47,692 nucleotides of DNA from Gemmiger formicilis (GCF_018784445.1 NZ_WQOH01000031.1:103649-151340), one strand, 5' to 3'; positions 15,597-24,923 are shown, counted from the first letter of the stretch. A program made the numbers and translations. The notes: generated by a model not told the origin, from the letters alone.

Positions 15597-15604
15597 ACGA
15601 GTAT

Positions 15605-15633
15605 ACTTTACCATATGGAAGCGCTGGTGTCAA
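15605..15633 (-). promoter_or_regulatory. promoter of the candidate small RNA
   Basis: Minus strand perfect TTGACA (15628-15633), 17-nt spacer, TAAAGT (15605-15610). It lies just past the pflA stop at 15672. Confidence 0.65.
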
Positions 15634-15671
15634 GGGTTTTTCAAAAATAATTCCCACTATTTTTGTAGAAA

Positions 15672-16433
15672 TTAGTTTTTCGGGGCATCGGGGTAATCCT
15701 GTACGTGCAGCAGCTGCTCCGCCGCAGCGATTTCCTCCGCCGTGGGCACGCGCACGCCGTCCAGCGGATAGGGAATCCCCAAATTCTGCCACTTGAACAG
15801 CCCCAGCGTGTGGTAGGGCAGAATTTCCACCCGGCGCACGGTGGGCAGCGCCTTGATAAACGCATCCAGCTGGCGCAGGCCGTCGGCATCGTCTGTCAGG
15901 CCGGGTACCAGCACATGGCGTATCCAGAGGTCAACGCCCCTGGCCGCCACATACTGCGCCATGGCCAGGATGTTTTTGTTGCTGTGGCCGGTCAGCTTCT
16001 TGTGCTTTTCGTCGTCAATTTCTTTTAAGTCGAGAATCACAAGGTCGGTGTTTTCCAGCAGTTTATCAAAGCGAGCCATCCACTCTGCGTCGTCAGGCGC
16101 AAAGGGCTGGGCGCTGGTGTCCAGCGCGGTCTGCACCTTTTTGGCGTGGGCCAGGCGGAACACCTCGCTGACAAAATCCATCTGCAGCAGCGGCTCGCCG
16201 CCGCTGATCGTCAGGCCGCCGTTGCTGCGCCAGTAGTTGCGGTAGCGGTAGGCGGCAGTAAAGGTCTCCTGCGGGGTCTTGGCGGTATCTTTGGTAAAGG
16301 CCCATGTCTCGGGGTTATGGCAGTATTGGCAGCGCATGGCGCACCCCTGCAAGAAGATGATATACCGCACGCCGGGACCATCGACCAGGCCGAAGGTCTC
16401 AACGGAATGGATGTAGCCTAAGGTTTCGGACAT
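15672..16433 (-). CDS. pflA: Pyruvate formate-lyase activating enzyme
   Basis: 253-residue radical SAM enzyme. It uses a [4Fe-4S] cluster and SAM to put the glycyl radical on PFL. The cluster motif CxxxCxxC appears as CAMRCQYC (about 31-38). Also visible: VETFGLVDGPGVRYIIFLQG near 11-30, the SAM-contact GGEP in LTISGGEPLLQ near 75-84, and LDLKEIDDEKHKKLTG near 130-147. GGAGG precedes MSETLGYIHS. It lies downstream of pflB on the same strand, but the pflB terminator and four palindromes separate them, so it may be expressed partly by read-through. The small RNA follows. Confidence 0.95.
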   Translation of the reverse strand: MSETLGYIHSVETFGLVDGPGVRYIIFLQGCAMRCQYCHNPETWAFTKDTAKTPQETFTAAYRYRNYWRSNGGLTISGGEPLLQMDFVSEVFRLAHAKKVQTALDTSAQPFAPDDAEWMARFDKLLENTDLVILDLKEIDDEKHKKLTGHSNKNILAMAQYVAARGVDLWIRHVLVPGLTDDADGLRQLDAFIKALPTVRRVEILPYHTLGLFKWQNLGIPYPLDGVRVPTAEEIAAAEQLLHVQDYPDAPKN

Positions 16434-16467
16434 AAAGTGTGCCTCCGTTTATTGGGAAAATGAATTG

Positions 16468-16691
16468 GTAGGGGGCGGCGTCCTCGACGCCCCGCGGCTG
16501 CCGCACACGTCCCGGGAGGGATAAATTCCTCCCCTACGCATTCCTTTTGCGGGCGCTTGTAGGGCGGCCAGCCCTCTGGCCGCCGCGGAGGGGTCAAGAC
16601 CCCTCCCTACAATGCAATTTGAAAAGGGGTGCTGTAAAACGTGAACGGGTAGCTTGCGTAAACCTGCGGGCCGGGCATGCCCGGCCCCTAC
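16468..16691. repeat. Palindrome cluster between pflA and pflB
   Basis: Modules: core GGCGTCCTCGACGCC (16468-16495), GAGGGATAAATTCCTCC (16514-16537), a fused double unit with cores GGCCAGCCCTCTGGCC and GGGGTCAAGACCCC (16559-16610), and GCCGGGCATGCCCGGC (16665-16691). They take up most of the 280-bp gap. No coding potential. Confidence 0.8.
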
Positions 16692-16716
16692 CGGGTGGTA
16701 TAACACAGTATACCAC

Positions 16717-16750
16717 AAAAAGGCCCGCAGCCGCAGCTGCGGGCCTTTTT
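16717..16750. terminator. pflB terminator
   Basis: AAAAAGGCCCGCAGC and GCTGCGGGCCTTTTT form a perfect stem just beyond the pflB stop, with A and T runs on both flanks. Confidence 0.88.
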
Positions 16751-16762
16751 CAGCGCAGGAAA

Positions 16763-19015
16763 TTACAGGACCTTATGGCAGGTACGCGCAATAACATCCA
16801 GCTGCTGCTCCTTGGTCAGGTCGATGAACTTGACCGCGTAGCCGGAAACACGGATGGTGAAGTTGGCGTACTCCTCCTTCTCGGGGTGCTCCATGGCGTC
16901 CAGCAGCTTCTCGGTGCCAAAGACGTTGACGTTCAGGTGGTGGGCACCCTGGTCAAAGTAGCCGTCCATGACCTGCACCAGGTTGTTCACACGCTCGCCC
17001 TCGCTGTGGCCCAGGGCATCAGGGTTGATGGTCTGGGTGTTGGAGATGCCGTCCAGCGCCCAGTGGTAGGGCAGCTTGGCAACGGAGTTGAGGGACGCCA
17101 GCAGGCCGTGGGTCTCGGCGCCGTAACTCGGGTTGCCGCCGGGGGCAAACGGAGTGTACGCCTTGCGGCCGTCGGGCATAGCACCGGTGGCCTTGCCGTA
17201 GACAACATTGGAGGTGATAGTCAGGATCGAGGTGGTAGCCTCGGAGTTGCGGTAGGTGTGGCGGCGCTTGATCTTTTCGAGGAAGCTGCGCAGCAGCTCG
17301 ACGGCGATATCGTCGGCGCGGTCATCATCGTTGCCGTACTTCGGGAAGTCGCCCTCGATCTCGTAATCGGTGACGAGGCCCTGCTCATTGCGGATGCACT
17401 TGACCTTGGCGTACTTGATGGCGGACAGAGAATCGACCACATGGCTGAAGCCGGCGATACCGGTCGCGAAGGTGCGGCGGACCTCGGTGTCGATCAGGGC
17501 CATCTCGGCAGCCTCATAGTAGTACTTGTCGTGCATATACTGGATGAGGTTCAGGATGTTGACGTACAGGCCAGCCAGCCAGTCCATCATGACATCGTAC
17601 TTGGCCATGACCTCATTGTAGTCGAGATACTCAGCGGTGATGGGCGCGTAAGCGGGGCCGACCTGCTCGCCGAGTTTCTCATCGACGCCGCCGTTGATGG
17701 CATACAGCAGGCACTTGGCAAGGTTCGCGCGGGCGCCGAAGAACTGCATCTCCTTGCCGGTCTGGGTGGCGGAAACGCAGCAGCAGATGGAATAGTCATC
17801 GCCCCAGACAGGCTTCATGACATCATCGTTCTCATACTGGACACTGGAGGTGTCGATGGAGATCTTGGACGCATAATCCTTGAAGGTCTTGGGCAGGGCG
17901 CTGGAGTACAGCACCGTCATGTTCGGCTCGGGGGCGGGGCCCATGTTCTCGAGGGTGTGCAGGAAGCGGAAGTCGTTCTTCGTGACCATGGAGCGGCCAT
18001 CCATGCCGATGCCGCCGACCTCGAGGGTCGCCCAGACGGGGTCGCCGCTGAACAGCTGGTTGTAGCTGGGGATGCGGGCGAACTTGACCATACGGAACTT
18101 CATGACCATATGGTCGATCAGCTCCTGCGCCTCGGTCTCGGTCAGGGTGCCGTTGTCGAGGTCGCGCTGGATGTAGATATCCAGGAAGGTGGACACGCGG
18201 CCGACGGACATAGCCGCGCCGTTCTGGGTCTTGATGGCGGCCAGATAGCCGAAGTACAGCCACTGGACAGCCTCCTTGGCGTTGGCAGCAGGCTGGGAGA
18301 TGTCGAAGCCGTAGGCGGCAGCCATCTCCTTCATGCCTTTCAGGGCAGAAATCTGCATTGCAATTTCTTCGCGCTGGCGGACGACCTCCTCGGTCATCGT
18401 GCCGTCGCCGCAGTTGGCAAAGTCGTTCTGCTTGGCCTTGATGAGGTAATCGATGCCGTACAGGGCTACGCGGCGGTAGTCGCCGACGATACGGCCGCGG
18501 CCGTAGGTGTCGGGCAGACCGGTGACGATGTGGCTGTGGCGTGCCTTCTTCATCTCGGGGGTGTAGGCATCAAACACAGCCTGGTTATGGGTGCGGGTGT
18601 ACTTGGTGAAAATCTCGTGCAGCTTTTCGCTGGGCTGGTAGCCGTAGGTCGTGCAGGCCTGCTCCGCCATCTTGATGCCGCCGTAGGGCATGAAGGCGCG
18701 CTTTAGGGGCTTGTCGGTCTGCAGGCCGACGACCTTTTCCAGATCCTTCAGCTCGGGGTCGATATAGCCGGGGCCGTAGGCGGTCAGACCGGAGACGACT
18801 TCGGTCTCCATGTCCAGAACGCCGCCCTTGGCGCGCTCGGCCTTCTGCAATTTCTGCAGAGCGCCCCACAGCTTGTTGGTAGCGTCGGTCGGGCCGGCGA
18901 GGAAGCTCTCATCGCCGTCATAAGGGGTGTAGTTCTTCTGGATGAAGTCACGGGTGTTGACTTCCTCTTTCCAAATGCGGCCTTCAAAGCCTTCCCACTG
19001 TTTGAAATCTGTCAT
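16763..19015 (-). CDS. pflB: Formate C-acetyltransferase (pyruvate formate-lyase)
   Basis: 750 residues, the normal PFL length. Converts pyruvate and CoA to acetyl-CoA and formate in anaerobic fermentation. The catalytic cysteine pair lies in [15 protein letters not shown] (about 410-424) and the glycyl-radical loop is RVSGYAVKF near the C-terminus (about 728-736). The N-terminus [30 protein letters not shown] is typical. AGAGG precedes the ATG; an extended -10 lies at 19068-19073 and a hairpin at the predicted +1. The activase gene lies downstream and enolase upstream, both on the same strand. Confidence 0.97.
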   Translation of the reverse strand: MTDFKQWEGFEGRIWKEEVNTRDFIQKNYTPYDGDESFLAGPTDATNKLWGALQKLQKAERAKGGVLDMETEVVSGLTAYGPGYIDPELKDLEKVVGLQTDKPLKRAFMPYGGIKMAEQACTTYGYQPSEKLHEIFTKYTRTHNQAVFDAYTPEMKKARHSHIVTGLPDTYGRGRIVGDYRRVALYGIDYLIKAKQNDFANCGDGTMTEEVVRQREEIAMQISALKGMKEMAAAYGFDISQPAANAKEAVQWLYFGYLAAIKTQNGAAMSVGRVSTFLDIYIQRDLDNGTLTETEAQELIDHMVMKFRMVKFARIPSYNQLFSGDPVWATLEVGGIGMDGRSMVTKNDFRFLHTLENMGPAPEPNMTVLYSSALPKTFKDYASKISIDTSSVQYENDDVMKPVWGDDYSICCCVSATQTGKEMQFFGARANLAKCLLYAINGGVDEKLGEQVGPAYAPITAEYLDYNEVMAKYDVMMDWLAGLYVNILNLIQYMHDKYYYEAAEMALIDTEVRRTFATGIAGFSHVVDSLSAIKYAKVKCIRNEQGLVTDYEIEGDFPKYGNDDDRADDIAVELLRSFLEKIKRRHTYRNSEATTSILTITSNVVYGKATGAMPDGRKAYTPFAPGGNPSYGAETHGLLASLNSVAKLPYHWALDGISNTQTINPDALGHSEGERVNNLVQVMDGYFDQGAHHLNVNVFGTEKLLDAMEHPEKEEYANFTIRVSGYAVKFIDLTKEQQLDVIARTCHKVL

Positions 19016-19041
19016 TATGCACCTCTTTTAAGTTATGGACA

Positions 19042-19073
19042 GCCGGGTTTTCCCACCCAGCAAAGATACTATA
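19042..19073 (-). promoter_or_regulatory. pflB extended -10 promoter with +1 stem-loop
   Basis: The minus strand shows TGG before TATAGT (19068-19073), an extended -10; no good -35 is seen at 17 nt. Six nt downstream a stem-loop begins (19042-19061) with 7-bp arms GCTGGGT/ACCCGGC and hexaloop GGGAAA, so the mRNA would start with a hairpin, as at eno. Further upstream GTTG-N6-CAAC (about 19098-19111) is another small dyad. Confidence 0.6.
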
Positions 19074-19167
19074 CCAAAAAATCAGGGTTTGCGTATGTTG
19101 TCTCGGCAACATTACAGAAATTTTACAAAGCTTCTTGCGCCAAAAACGCGCGATCTTTTCTACAAAT

Positions 19168-19202
19168 GCGGTAGGGGCGGGGCTCTGCTCCGCCCCTACC
19201 GC
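19168..19202. repeat. Long perfect palindrome, GTAGGGG family
   Basis: Arms GCGGTAGGGGCGG and CCGCCCCTACCGC with GTAGGGG at both ends and centre GGCTCTGCTC. It lies 37 bp beyond the enolase stop with no T-run after it. It may act as the 3' hairpin of the eno mRNA. Confidence 0.8.
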
Positions 19203-19239
19203 ACGCTTTTTGTCGAGCCCGAAGATTTTTCCCTGTTAT

Positions 19240-20622
<1,383 letters not shown>

Positions 20623-20627
20623 AGCCA

Positions 20628-20646
20628 TAAGATAGCATAGACTAAC
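20628..20646. promoter_or_regulatory. Shared 19-bp site over the eno -10
   Basis: Plus-strand taagatagcatagactaac. It matches taagatagtctaaactaac at 20974-20992 in 16 of 19 positions. Here the copy supplies the -10 of leftward eno; there it supplies the -10 of the rightward regulator gene. Confidence 0.5.
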
Positions 20647-20658
20647 CGTATTTGTCAA
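20629..20658 (-). promoter_or_regulatory. eno promoter
   Basis: Minus strand perfect TTGACA (20653-20658), 18-nt spacer, TATCTT (20629-20634). The spacer contains another GGTTAG half-site. Confidence 0.75.
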
Positions 20659-20751
20659 GGGGTATAAAAAAACAGCCGTCCGGCACATCAGACAGCTGAA
20701 ACCGATAGTAAATTTGGCACAGCGAACATTTTGCCCTGTATCACGCTAGTT

Positions 20752-20858
20752 GTAGGGGCGGCGTCCCCTACGCCCCGCAAGTTGACACGCGGTTTCCTCA
20801 GAGATTGTAGGGCGGCCTGCCCTCATGCCGCCCCGGAGGGTTCAAGACCCCTCCCTAC
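20752..20858. repeat. GTAGGGG-type palindromes between eno and the HD-GYP/AraC gene
   Basis: Core GGCGTCCCCTACGCC (20752-20778), and a fused double unit (20807-20858) with cores GGCGGCCTGCCCTCATGCCGCC and GGGTTCAAGACCCC. The second repeats the design seen at 16559-16610. Confidence 0.75.
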
Positions 20859-20950
20859 AATGGCAACAGATAAATGGGTAGCCGCCTCAAGGTCGCAGGC
20901 CGGGCATTGTATCACAACCACACTCTTTTTCCAAGGTGTTTGCCGCGCAC

Positions 20951-20979
20951 TTGACAAATTTTGCGCCGCGCAGTAAGAT
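20951..20979 (+). promoter_or_regulatory. promoter of the HD-GYP/AraC gene
   Basis: Perfect TTGACA (20951-20956), 17-nt spacer, TAAGAT (20974-20979). The region just downstream (20980-21006) is rich in CTAAC/GTTAA half-sites, including GGTTAG-N6-TTAACT on the minus strand. Confidence 0.75.
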
Positions 20980-20992
20980 AGTCTAAACTAAC
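20974..20992. promoter_or_regulatory. Shared 19-bp site over the HD-GYP/AraC -10
   Basis: Second copy of the site at 20628-20646. A weaker partial copy (AGTCATAACTAAC) lies at 22101-22113 after the gene. The encoded protein has an AraC-type DNA-binding domain, so autoregulation is a simple hypothesis. Confidence 0.5.
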
Positions 20993-21036
20993 AGTTAATC
21001 CATACTAACCACAACCACTGGAAGGGAGACGCGGCT

Positions 21037-22050
21037 ATGGCAAACCAGACACAGCGGCCGGACACCGCGCTGCACAATACAAGCCATCTGATGCAATATC
21101 ATGACCTGATTGAGAGCATCGTCGCCGCCATGGACGCCCGCGATGCCTACACCGCCAAGCACTCCGACCGGGTAGCCGACATGGTACTGGTGCTGGCCAC
21201 CGCCCTGGATTTGAGCGAGGATGAGACGACGCTCCTTCACATGGCCGCCCACCTGCACGATATCGGCAAGATTGCCGTGCCGGATTCCGTGCTGCGCAAG
21301 GCCGGGCCTTTGACCAACCCCGAGTGGGAGGAAATGCGCCGCCACCCCGTCACCGGGTATGAAATTCTGCGCAAGGTCGATGATTTCAAAGAGATTGCCG
21401 TGCTGGTGCGCCACCATCATGAGCGGTGGGACGGCCGCGGCTACCCCGACGGCCTGCGCGGCGCCGATATCCCGCTGGGGTCGCGCATTCTGGCGGTGGT
21501 GGATTCCATCGACGCCATGATGAGCAGCCGCAGTTACCGCCCGGCCATGACCAGCGCCGCCTGCCGCCGCGAAATTGAACGCAACAGCGGCATTATGTAT
21601 GACCCCTGCGTGGCCGCCGCCGCGCTGGAGCATTGGGACGAGCTGGTCAGCCGCTATGCCGAGGCCGACACACCCCAGACGCCCTACTTTGACCGGATGC
21701 AGCTGGAGCACACCCGCCAGGCCCACGACTACCTGCTGACCCACCAAGGCAGCCGTATTACCCTGCCCGAGCTGGCCGCACGGTTCCATCTTTCCCAAAG
21801 CTCGCTGAAGATCTGCTTTAAGGCGCTATACGGCGTGCCGGTGGCCAGCTACCTGCGCGGGCTGCGCATGGACACCGCCGCCCAGCTTTTGCAGGAGAGC
21901 GACCTGCCGGTGGCCGAGATCGCGCACCGTGTCGGCTACGAGGACCCCAGCCGGTTTGCCGCGGCCTTCCGCCGCCACACCGGCCGCCGCCCCACAGAGC
22001 TGCGGCGGGTAGCGTGCCCGACGGTCCAGCGGCCCGCCAGCGGTGTGTAA
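21037..22050 (+). CDS. HD-GYP phosphodiesterase fused to an AraC-type DNA-binding domain
   Basis: 337 residues. Residues 15-180 form an intact HD-GYP domain: HSDRVAD, the metal-binding HLHDIGKIAVP, and the GYP signature HHHERWDGRGYPDGL. HD-GYP enzymes cleave cyclic dinucleotides, mostly c-di-GMP. Residues about 232-325 form two AraC helix-turn-helix units (LPELAARFHLSQSSLKICFK; VAEIAHRVGYEDPSRFAAAF) like PchR-type regulators. The fusion suggests a transcription factor gated by a cyclic dinucleotide; HD-GYP outputs are usually other domains. GGAAGGGAG precedes the ATG. Its promoter shares a site with eno. No GGDEF cyclase is adjacent; a GGDEF-like remnant lies at 45163. Confidence 0.92.
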   Translation: MANQTQRPDTALHNTSHLMQYHDLIESIVAAMDARDAYTAKHSDRVADMVLVLATALDLSEDETTLLHMAAHLHDIGKIAVPDSVLRKAGPLTNPEWEEMRRHPVTGYEILRKVDDFKEIAVLVRHHHERWDGRGYPDGLRGADIPLGSRILAVVDSIDAMMSSRSYRPAMTSAACRREIERNSGIMYDPCVAAAALEHWDELVSRYAEADTPQTPYFDRMQLEHTRQAHDYLLTHQGSRITLPELAARFHLSQSSLKICFKALYGVPVASYLRGLRMDTAAQLLQESDLPVAEIAHRVGYEDPSRFAAAFRRHTGRRPTELRRVACPTVQRPASGV

Positions 22051-22100
22051 TCCACACATAAAATCCAATCTGCACATCACCCGTCTTTTTGGTCTAACTC

Positions 22101-22130
22101 AGTCATAACTAACTGTTGTAGAATTATACT
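22101..22130 (+). promoter_or_regulatory. Possible promoter and partial regulator site upstream of the MITE
   Basis: TATACT at 22125-22130 could be a -10, with no good -35. AGTCATAACTAAC at 22101-22113 resembles the shared eno/HD-GYP site (11 of 13). A small hairpin GCCC-TTTA-GGGC follows at about 22147. The MITE at 22172 now separates this from the DUF6110 gene. Confidence 0.35.
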
Positions 22131-22171
22131 TAAACCTTACAGGTTCGCCCTTTAGGGCACAATTTATATAA

Positions 22172-22343
22172 GACAACACCGCACAATTCCCGCCTGACGG
22201 CTTAAGCACCGCTCCGGCGGCTGCGGCACGGCATCTGCGTTGCCAAAATGCTCGATAAGACATCCAGTATTATCTGCGCTTTTGGCTTAGCAGCTGCCGC
22301 ACCTCGCTCGCCGTATCGGCACTTAGAATTATGCGGTATTGCC
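22172..22343. mobile_element. MITE, 172 bp, with ATAA target duplication
   Basis: Left end GACAACACCGCACAATTCC and right end (reverse complement) GGCAATACCGCATAATTCT are 19-bp terminal inverted repeats differing at four positions, all transitions. ATAA flanks both sides (22168-22171 and 22344-22347), as expected for a 4-bp target duplication. The inside holds no ORF but further inverted repeats, for example TTGCCAAAA near 22238 against TTTTGGC near 22282. It is a non-autonomous element needing a transposase from elsewhere, inserted just upstream of the DUF6110 gene. Confidence 0.75.
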
Positions 22344-22371
22344 ATAACTTTTTGTAAAGGGGATTTGAACT

Positions 22372-22638
22372 ATGAATTGGGCAAAGATTGGTTTGTTTGC
22401 AGGCGGCGCACTGTTTGGTTCCGCCGGTATTGAGCTCCTGACCAGCAAGGACGCGAAGAAGGTGTACACCCAGTGCACCGCCGCCGTGCTGCGCATGAAG
22501 GACCAGGTCATGAAGACCGCCACCAGCCTGCAGGAGAACTGCGGTGACATCCTGGCCGACGCCAAGGAGATCAACGAGCAGCGCGCCGCCGAGGATGACG
22601 CCGTTGTTGAGGACGCCGCCGACAAGGCCGCCGAGTAA
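22372..22638 (+). CDS. DUF6110 family protein
   Basis: 88 residues. Residues 5-25 are a hydrophobic glycine-rich segment (IGLFAGGALFGSAGIELL) that could be a membrane or membrane-associated helix. It is followed by SKDAKKVYTQCTAAVLRMKDQVMK, the conserved core I associate with DUF6110, and an acidic tail (EDDAVVEDAADKAAE). Role unknown; members commonly sit beside a heavy-metal-type P-ATPase, as here (206 bp downstream). AAAGGGG precedes the ATG. The MITE ends 28 bp upstream, so the native promoter may have been displaced. A terminator-like stem lies between this gene and the ATPase. Confidence 0.85.
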   Translation: MNWAKIGLFAGGALFGSAGIELLTSKDAKKVYTQCTAAVLRMKDQVMKTATSLQENCGDILADAKEINEQRAAEDDAVVEDAADKAAE

Positions 22639-22674
22639 TTTTTGACAGATTACTGCAAATGCAGCCGACGCCAT

Positions 22675-22760
22675 GTAGAGGCGGCATATAGGCCGCCCGC
22701 AACCACACGGCGGACGACTGCTAGCGGGTAGGCTGCGGGGCGCATATATGCGCCCCCTAC
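22675..22760. repeat. GTAGGGG-type palindrome pair
   Basis: Core GCGGCATATAGGCCGC (22675-22700, starting GTAGAGG), and core GGGGCGCATATATGCGCCCC (22735-22760, ending CCCCTAC). Head-to-head orientation. Confidence 0.7.
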
Positions 22761-22785
22761 ACCTCTACTGCGTTTTAACGCTTGC

Positions 22786-22825
22786 TAAAAAAGCCTTCCC
22801 CACCTACCGGGGAAGCCTTTTTTAT
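22786..22825 (+). terminator. Terminator between DUF6110 and the P-ATPase
   Basis: AAAAAAGCCTTCCCC and GGGGAAGCCTTTTTT form a long stem with a T6 tail, ending about 18 nt before the ATPase start. It may attenuate read-through into the ATPase. Confidence 0.75.
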
Positions 22826-22843
22826 TTCTTGGGAGAGTAGCTT

Positions 22844-24916
22844 ATGAAATGGAATATTCTGCACGAGAGCCGCGGGCGGATGCGCCTGCACCTCAACAAA
22901 AAGCGGATGTCTTTAGCCGAGGCAGACCAGCTGCAGGACTACCTGACTGCCCTGCCCGGCGTGCGCACTGCCGCCGTGTATGAGCGCACCTGTGACGTCG
23001 TGGTCGTCTACACCGCTGACCGCGCCGGGGTCGTCAAGGGGCTGGCCGCTTTCAAGTTCGATGTGGAGGCCCTGGCCGAAGTCCCAGCCAACAGCCCCCG
23101 CGCCGTCAACCGCGAATATCAGGAAAAGCTCGTCAATATGACGATCTTCCACTTTGCGCGCAATCTGTTCCTGCCTGCACCGCTGCGCATGGCCTACACA
23201 CTGGTGCGCAGCGTGCCCTACGTTTTCCGCGGTCTGCGCTGCCTGTGGCGGCGCAAGCTGGAAGTCGAAGTGCTCGACGCGCTGTCCATCGGCGTTTCGA
23301 TGCTGCGCGGCGACTTCTCGACCGCCGGGTCGGTCATGTTCCTGCTGCGCCTGGGCGAACTGCTGGAAGAATGGACCCGCAAGAAGTCCCTGGGCGACCT
23401 GGCCCGCTGTATGTCGCTGAATGTCGACCGCGTCTGGCAGCAGACCGCCGAGGGCGAAGTGCTGGTGCCGATTTCCCAGGTCCGCGCAGGCGACGCCATC
23501 GTCGTACACACCGGCAGTGTCATCCCGCTGGACGGCAAAGTGCTGGACGGCGAGGCCAGCGTCAACCAGGCATCGCTGACCGGCGAGGCCGAGCCTGTGC
23601 GCAAGTCGAACGGTGCCGTCGTCTACGCCGGCACCGTCGTCGAGGAAGGCCAGATCACCGTGACCGTGGAGCAGCAGGCCGGCAACGGCCGCTATGACCA
23701 GATCGTCAAGATGATTGAGAACTCCGAGAAGCTGAAGTCTGCCAGCGAGACCCGCGCTGCGGCCCTGGCGGACAAGCTGGTGCCGTACAGTCTGCTGGGC
23801 ACCGCTGTGACCTACGCGCTGACCCGCAACGTGACCCGTGCGATCTCGATTCTGATGGTCGATTTCTCCTGCGCGCTCAAGCTGTCTATGCCGCTGGCCG
23901 TGCTGTCCGCCATGCGCGAGTGCGGCAGCTACCACATCACGGTCAAGGGCGGCAAATATCTTGAGGCCTTGGCCAACGCCGACACCATCGTGTTTGACAA
24001 GACCGGCACGCTGACCCACGCGACCCCCACCGTCGTGCAGGTAGTACCCTTCGGCACCCGCACTGAGGACGAAGTCCTGCAGATCGCGGCCTGCCTGGAA
24101 GAGCACTACCCCCACTCGATGGCGAACGCCGTCGTCCAGGCGGCCGCCGCGAAGGGCATCCGCCACGACGAGATGCACAGCGAGGTGCAATACGTCGTCG
24201 CCCACGGCATCGCCAGCCAGATTGGCGGCGAGAAGGCCGTCATCGGCAGCCAGCACTTTGTCTTTGAGGACGAGGGCTGCTGCATCCCGACGGCCGAGTG
24301 CAATAAATTCGACGCATTACCGCCAGAATATTCCCACCTGTATCTTGCCATCGGCGGTGTGCTGGCCGGTGTCATCTGCATTGCCGACCCCCTGCGCGAG
24401 GAAGCCGCCGAGGTGCTGCGCCAACTGCGCAGCTTAGGCATCCGCAAGGCCGTCATGATGACCGGCGACAACGACCGCACGGCGTCGGTGATTGCCAACC
24501 AGGTCGGCGTGGACCGCTACTACTCCGAGGTCTTGCCCGAGGACAAAGCCAACTTTGTGGAGGCCGAAAAAGCCGCCGGGCACACCGTTATCATGCTGGG
24601 CGACGGCATCAACGACTCCCCTGCCCTGTCCGCCGCTGACGTCGGCATTGCCATCAGCGACGGCGCGGCCATTGCCCGGGAAATTGCGGATATCACGATT
24701 GCCGCCGACAGCCTGCGCGAGCTGGTGATTTTGAAGAGCATCGCCAACGGCCTGCAAAAGCGCACGAAGGCGAACTACCGCTTTATCATGAGCTTCAACA
24801 GCACCCTGATTGTGCTGGGTGCCATGGGCATCCTGCCTCCCGCCACCTCCGCCCTGCTGCACAACGCCTCGACCCTCGGCGTCAGCTTAAAGAGCATGAC
24901 GAATTTGCTGGGGTAA
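22844..24916 (+). CDS. Heavy-metal-type P-type ATPase with non-canonical SCALK motif
   Basis: 690 residues of the P1B architecture. The N-terminal 75 residues resemble a ferredoxin-like metal domain without CxxC. The actuator has SLTGEAEPV near 246. The phosphorylation site DKTGTLT is near residue 385, the nucleotide domain has an HP-like YPHSMANA, and the hinge is GDGINDSPALSAADVGIA near 586. Membrane helix 6 reads DFSCALKLSMP (about 343-353), where copper and zinc pumps have CPC/CPH/SPC; the Pro after Cys is missing. Metal specificity is therefore not clear and manganese, iron or another cation is possible. It follows DUF6110, a recurrent partner. No ribosome site is strong (GGGAGAG). Confidence 0.9.
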   Translation: MKWNILHESRGRMRLHLNKKRMSLAEADQLQDYLTALPGVRTAAVYERTCDVVVVYTADRAGVVKGLAAFKFDVEALAEVPANSPRAVNREYQEKLVNMTIFHFARNLFLPAPLRMAYTLVRSVPYVFRGLRCLWRRKLEVEVLDALSIGVSMLRGDFSTAGSVMFLLRLGELLEEWTRKKSLGDLARCMSLNVDRVWQQTAEGEVLVPISQVRAGDAIVVHTGSVIPLDGKVLDGEASVNQASLTGEAEPVRKSNGAVVYAGTVVEEGQITVTVEQQAGNGRYDQIVKMIENSEKLKSASETRAAALADKLVPYSLLGTAVTYALTRNVTRAISILMVDFSCALKLSMPLAVLSAMRECGSYHITVKGGKYLEALANADTIVFDKTGTLTHATPTVVQVVPFGTRTEDEVLQIAACLEEHYPHSMANAVVQAAAAKGIRHDEMHSEVQYVVAHGIASQIGGEKAVIGSQHFVFEDEGCCIPTAECNKFDALPPEYSHLYLAIGGVLAGVICIADPLREEAAEVLRQLRSLGIRKAVMMTGDNDRTASVIANQVGVDRYYSEVLPEDKANFVEAEKAAGHTVIMLGDGINDSPALSAADVGIAISDGAAIAREIADITIAADSLRELVILKSIANGLQKRTKANYRFIMSFNSTLIVLGAMGILPPATSALLHNASTLGVSLKSMTNLLG

Positions 24917-24923
24917 AATTTCC

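Larger units (their letters stand above)
15415..15598 (-). ncRNA. Candidate small RNA (about 180 nt), family unknown
   Basis: Bounded by a promoter at 15605-15633 and a terminator at 15415-15454 with no ORF between them. Structures readable by eye: a +1 hairpin GGTTAG-N6-CTAACC (15579-15596), a two-part hairpin GAACCGT/ACGGTTC enclosing ACCGG/CCGGT with loop CUGUUUGCCUCU (about 15531-15568), and the terminator. Unpaired stretches are C/U-rich (GCCUCCG, UGCCUCUCC) and CGUUUUG recurs three times. Anti-Shine-Dalgarno-like C-rich loops are typical of trans-acting Gram-positive sRNAs. It follows pflA on the same strand but has its own promoter. I could not match it to 6S, SRP, RNase P or tmRNA. 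Confidence 0.55.

Noticed and set aside
15415-15598. 6S RNA
   Set aside because: Length fits, but the 5' and 3' parts do not pair into the long rod with a central bubble; hairpins are local.
16547-18706. 719-codon open frame opposite pflB
   Set aside because: Antisense shadow of a clear PFL gene.
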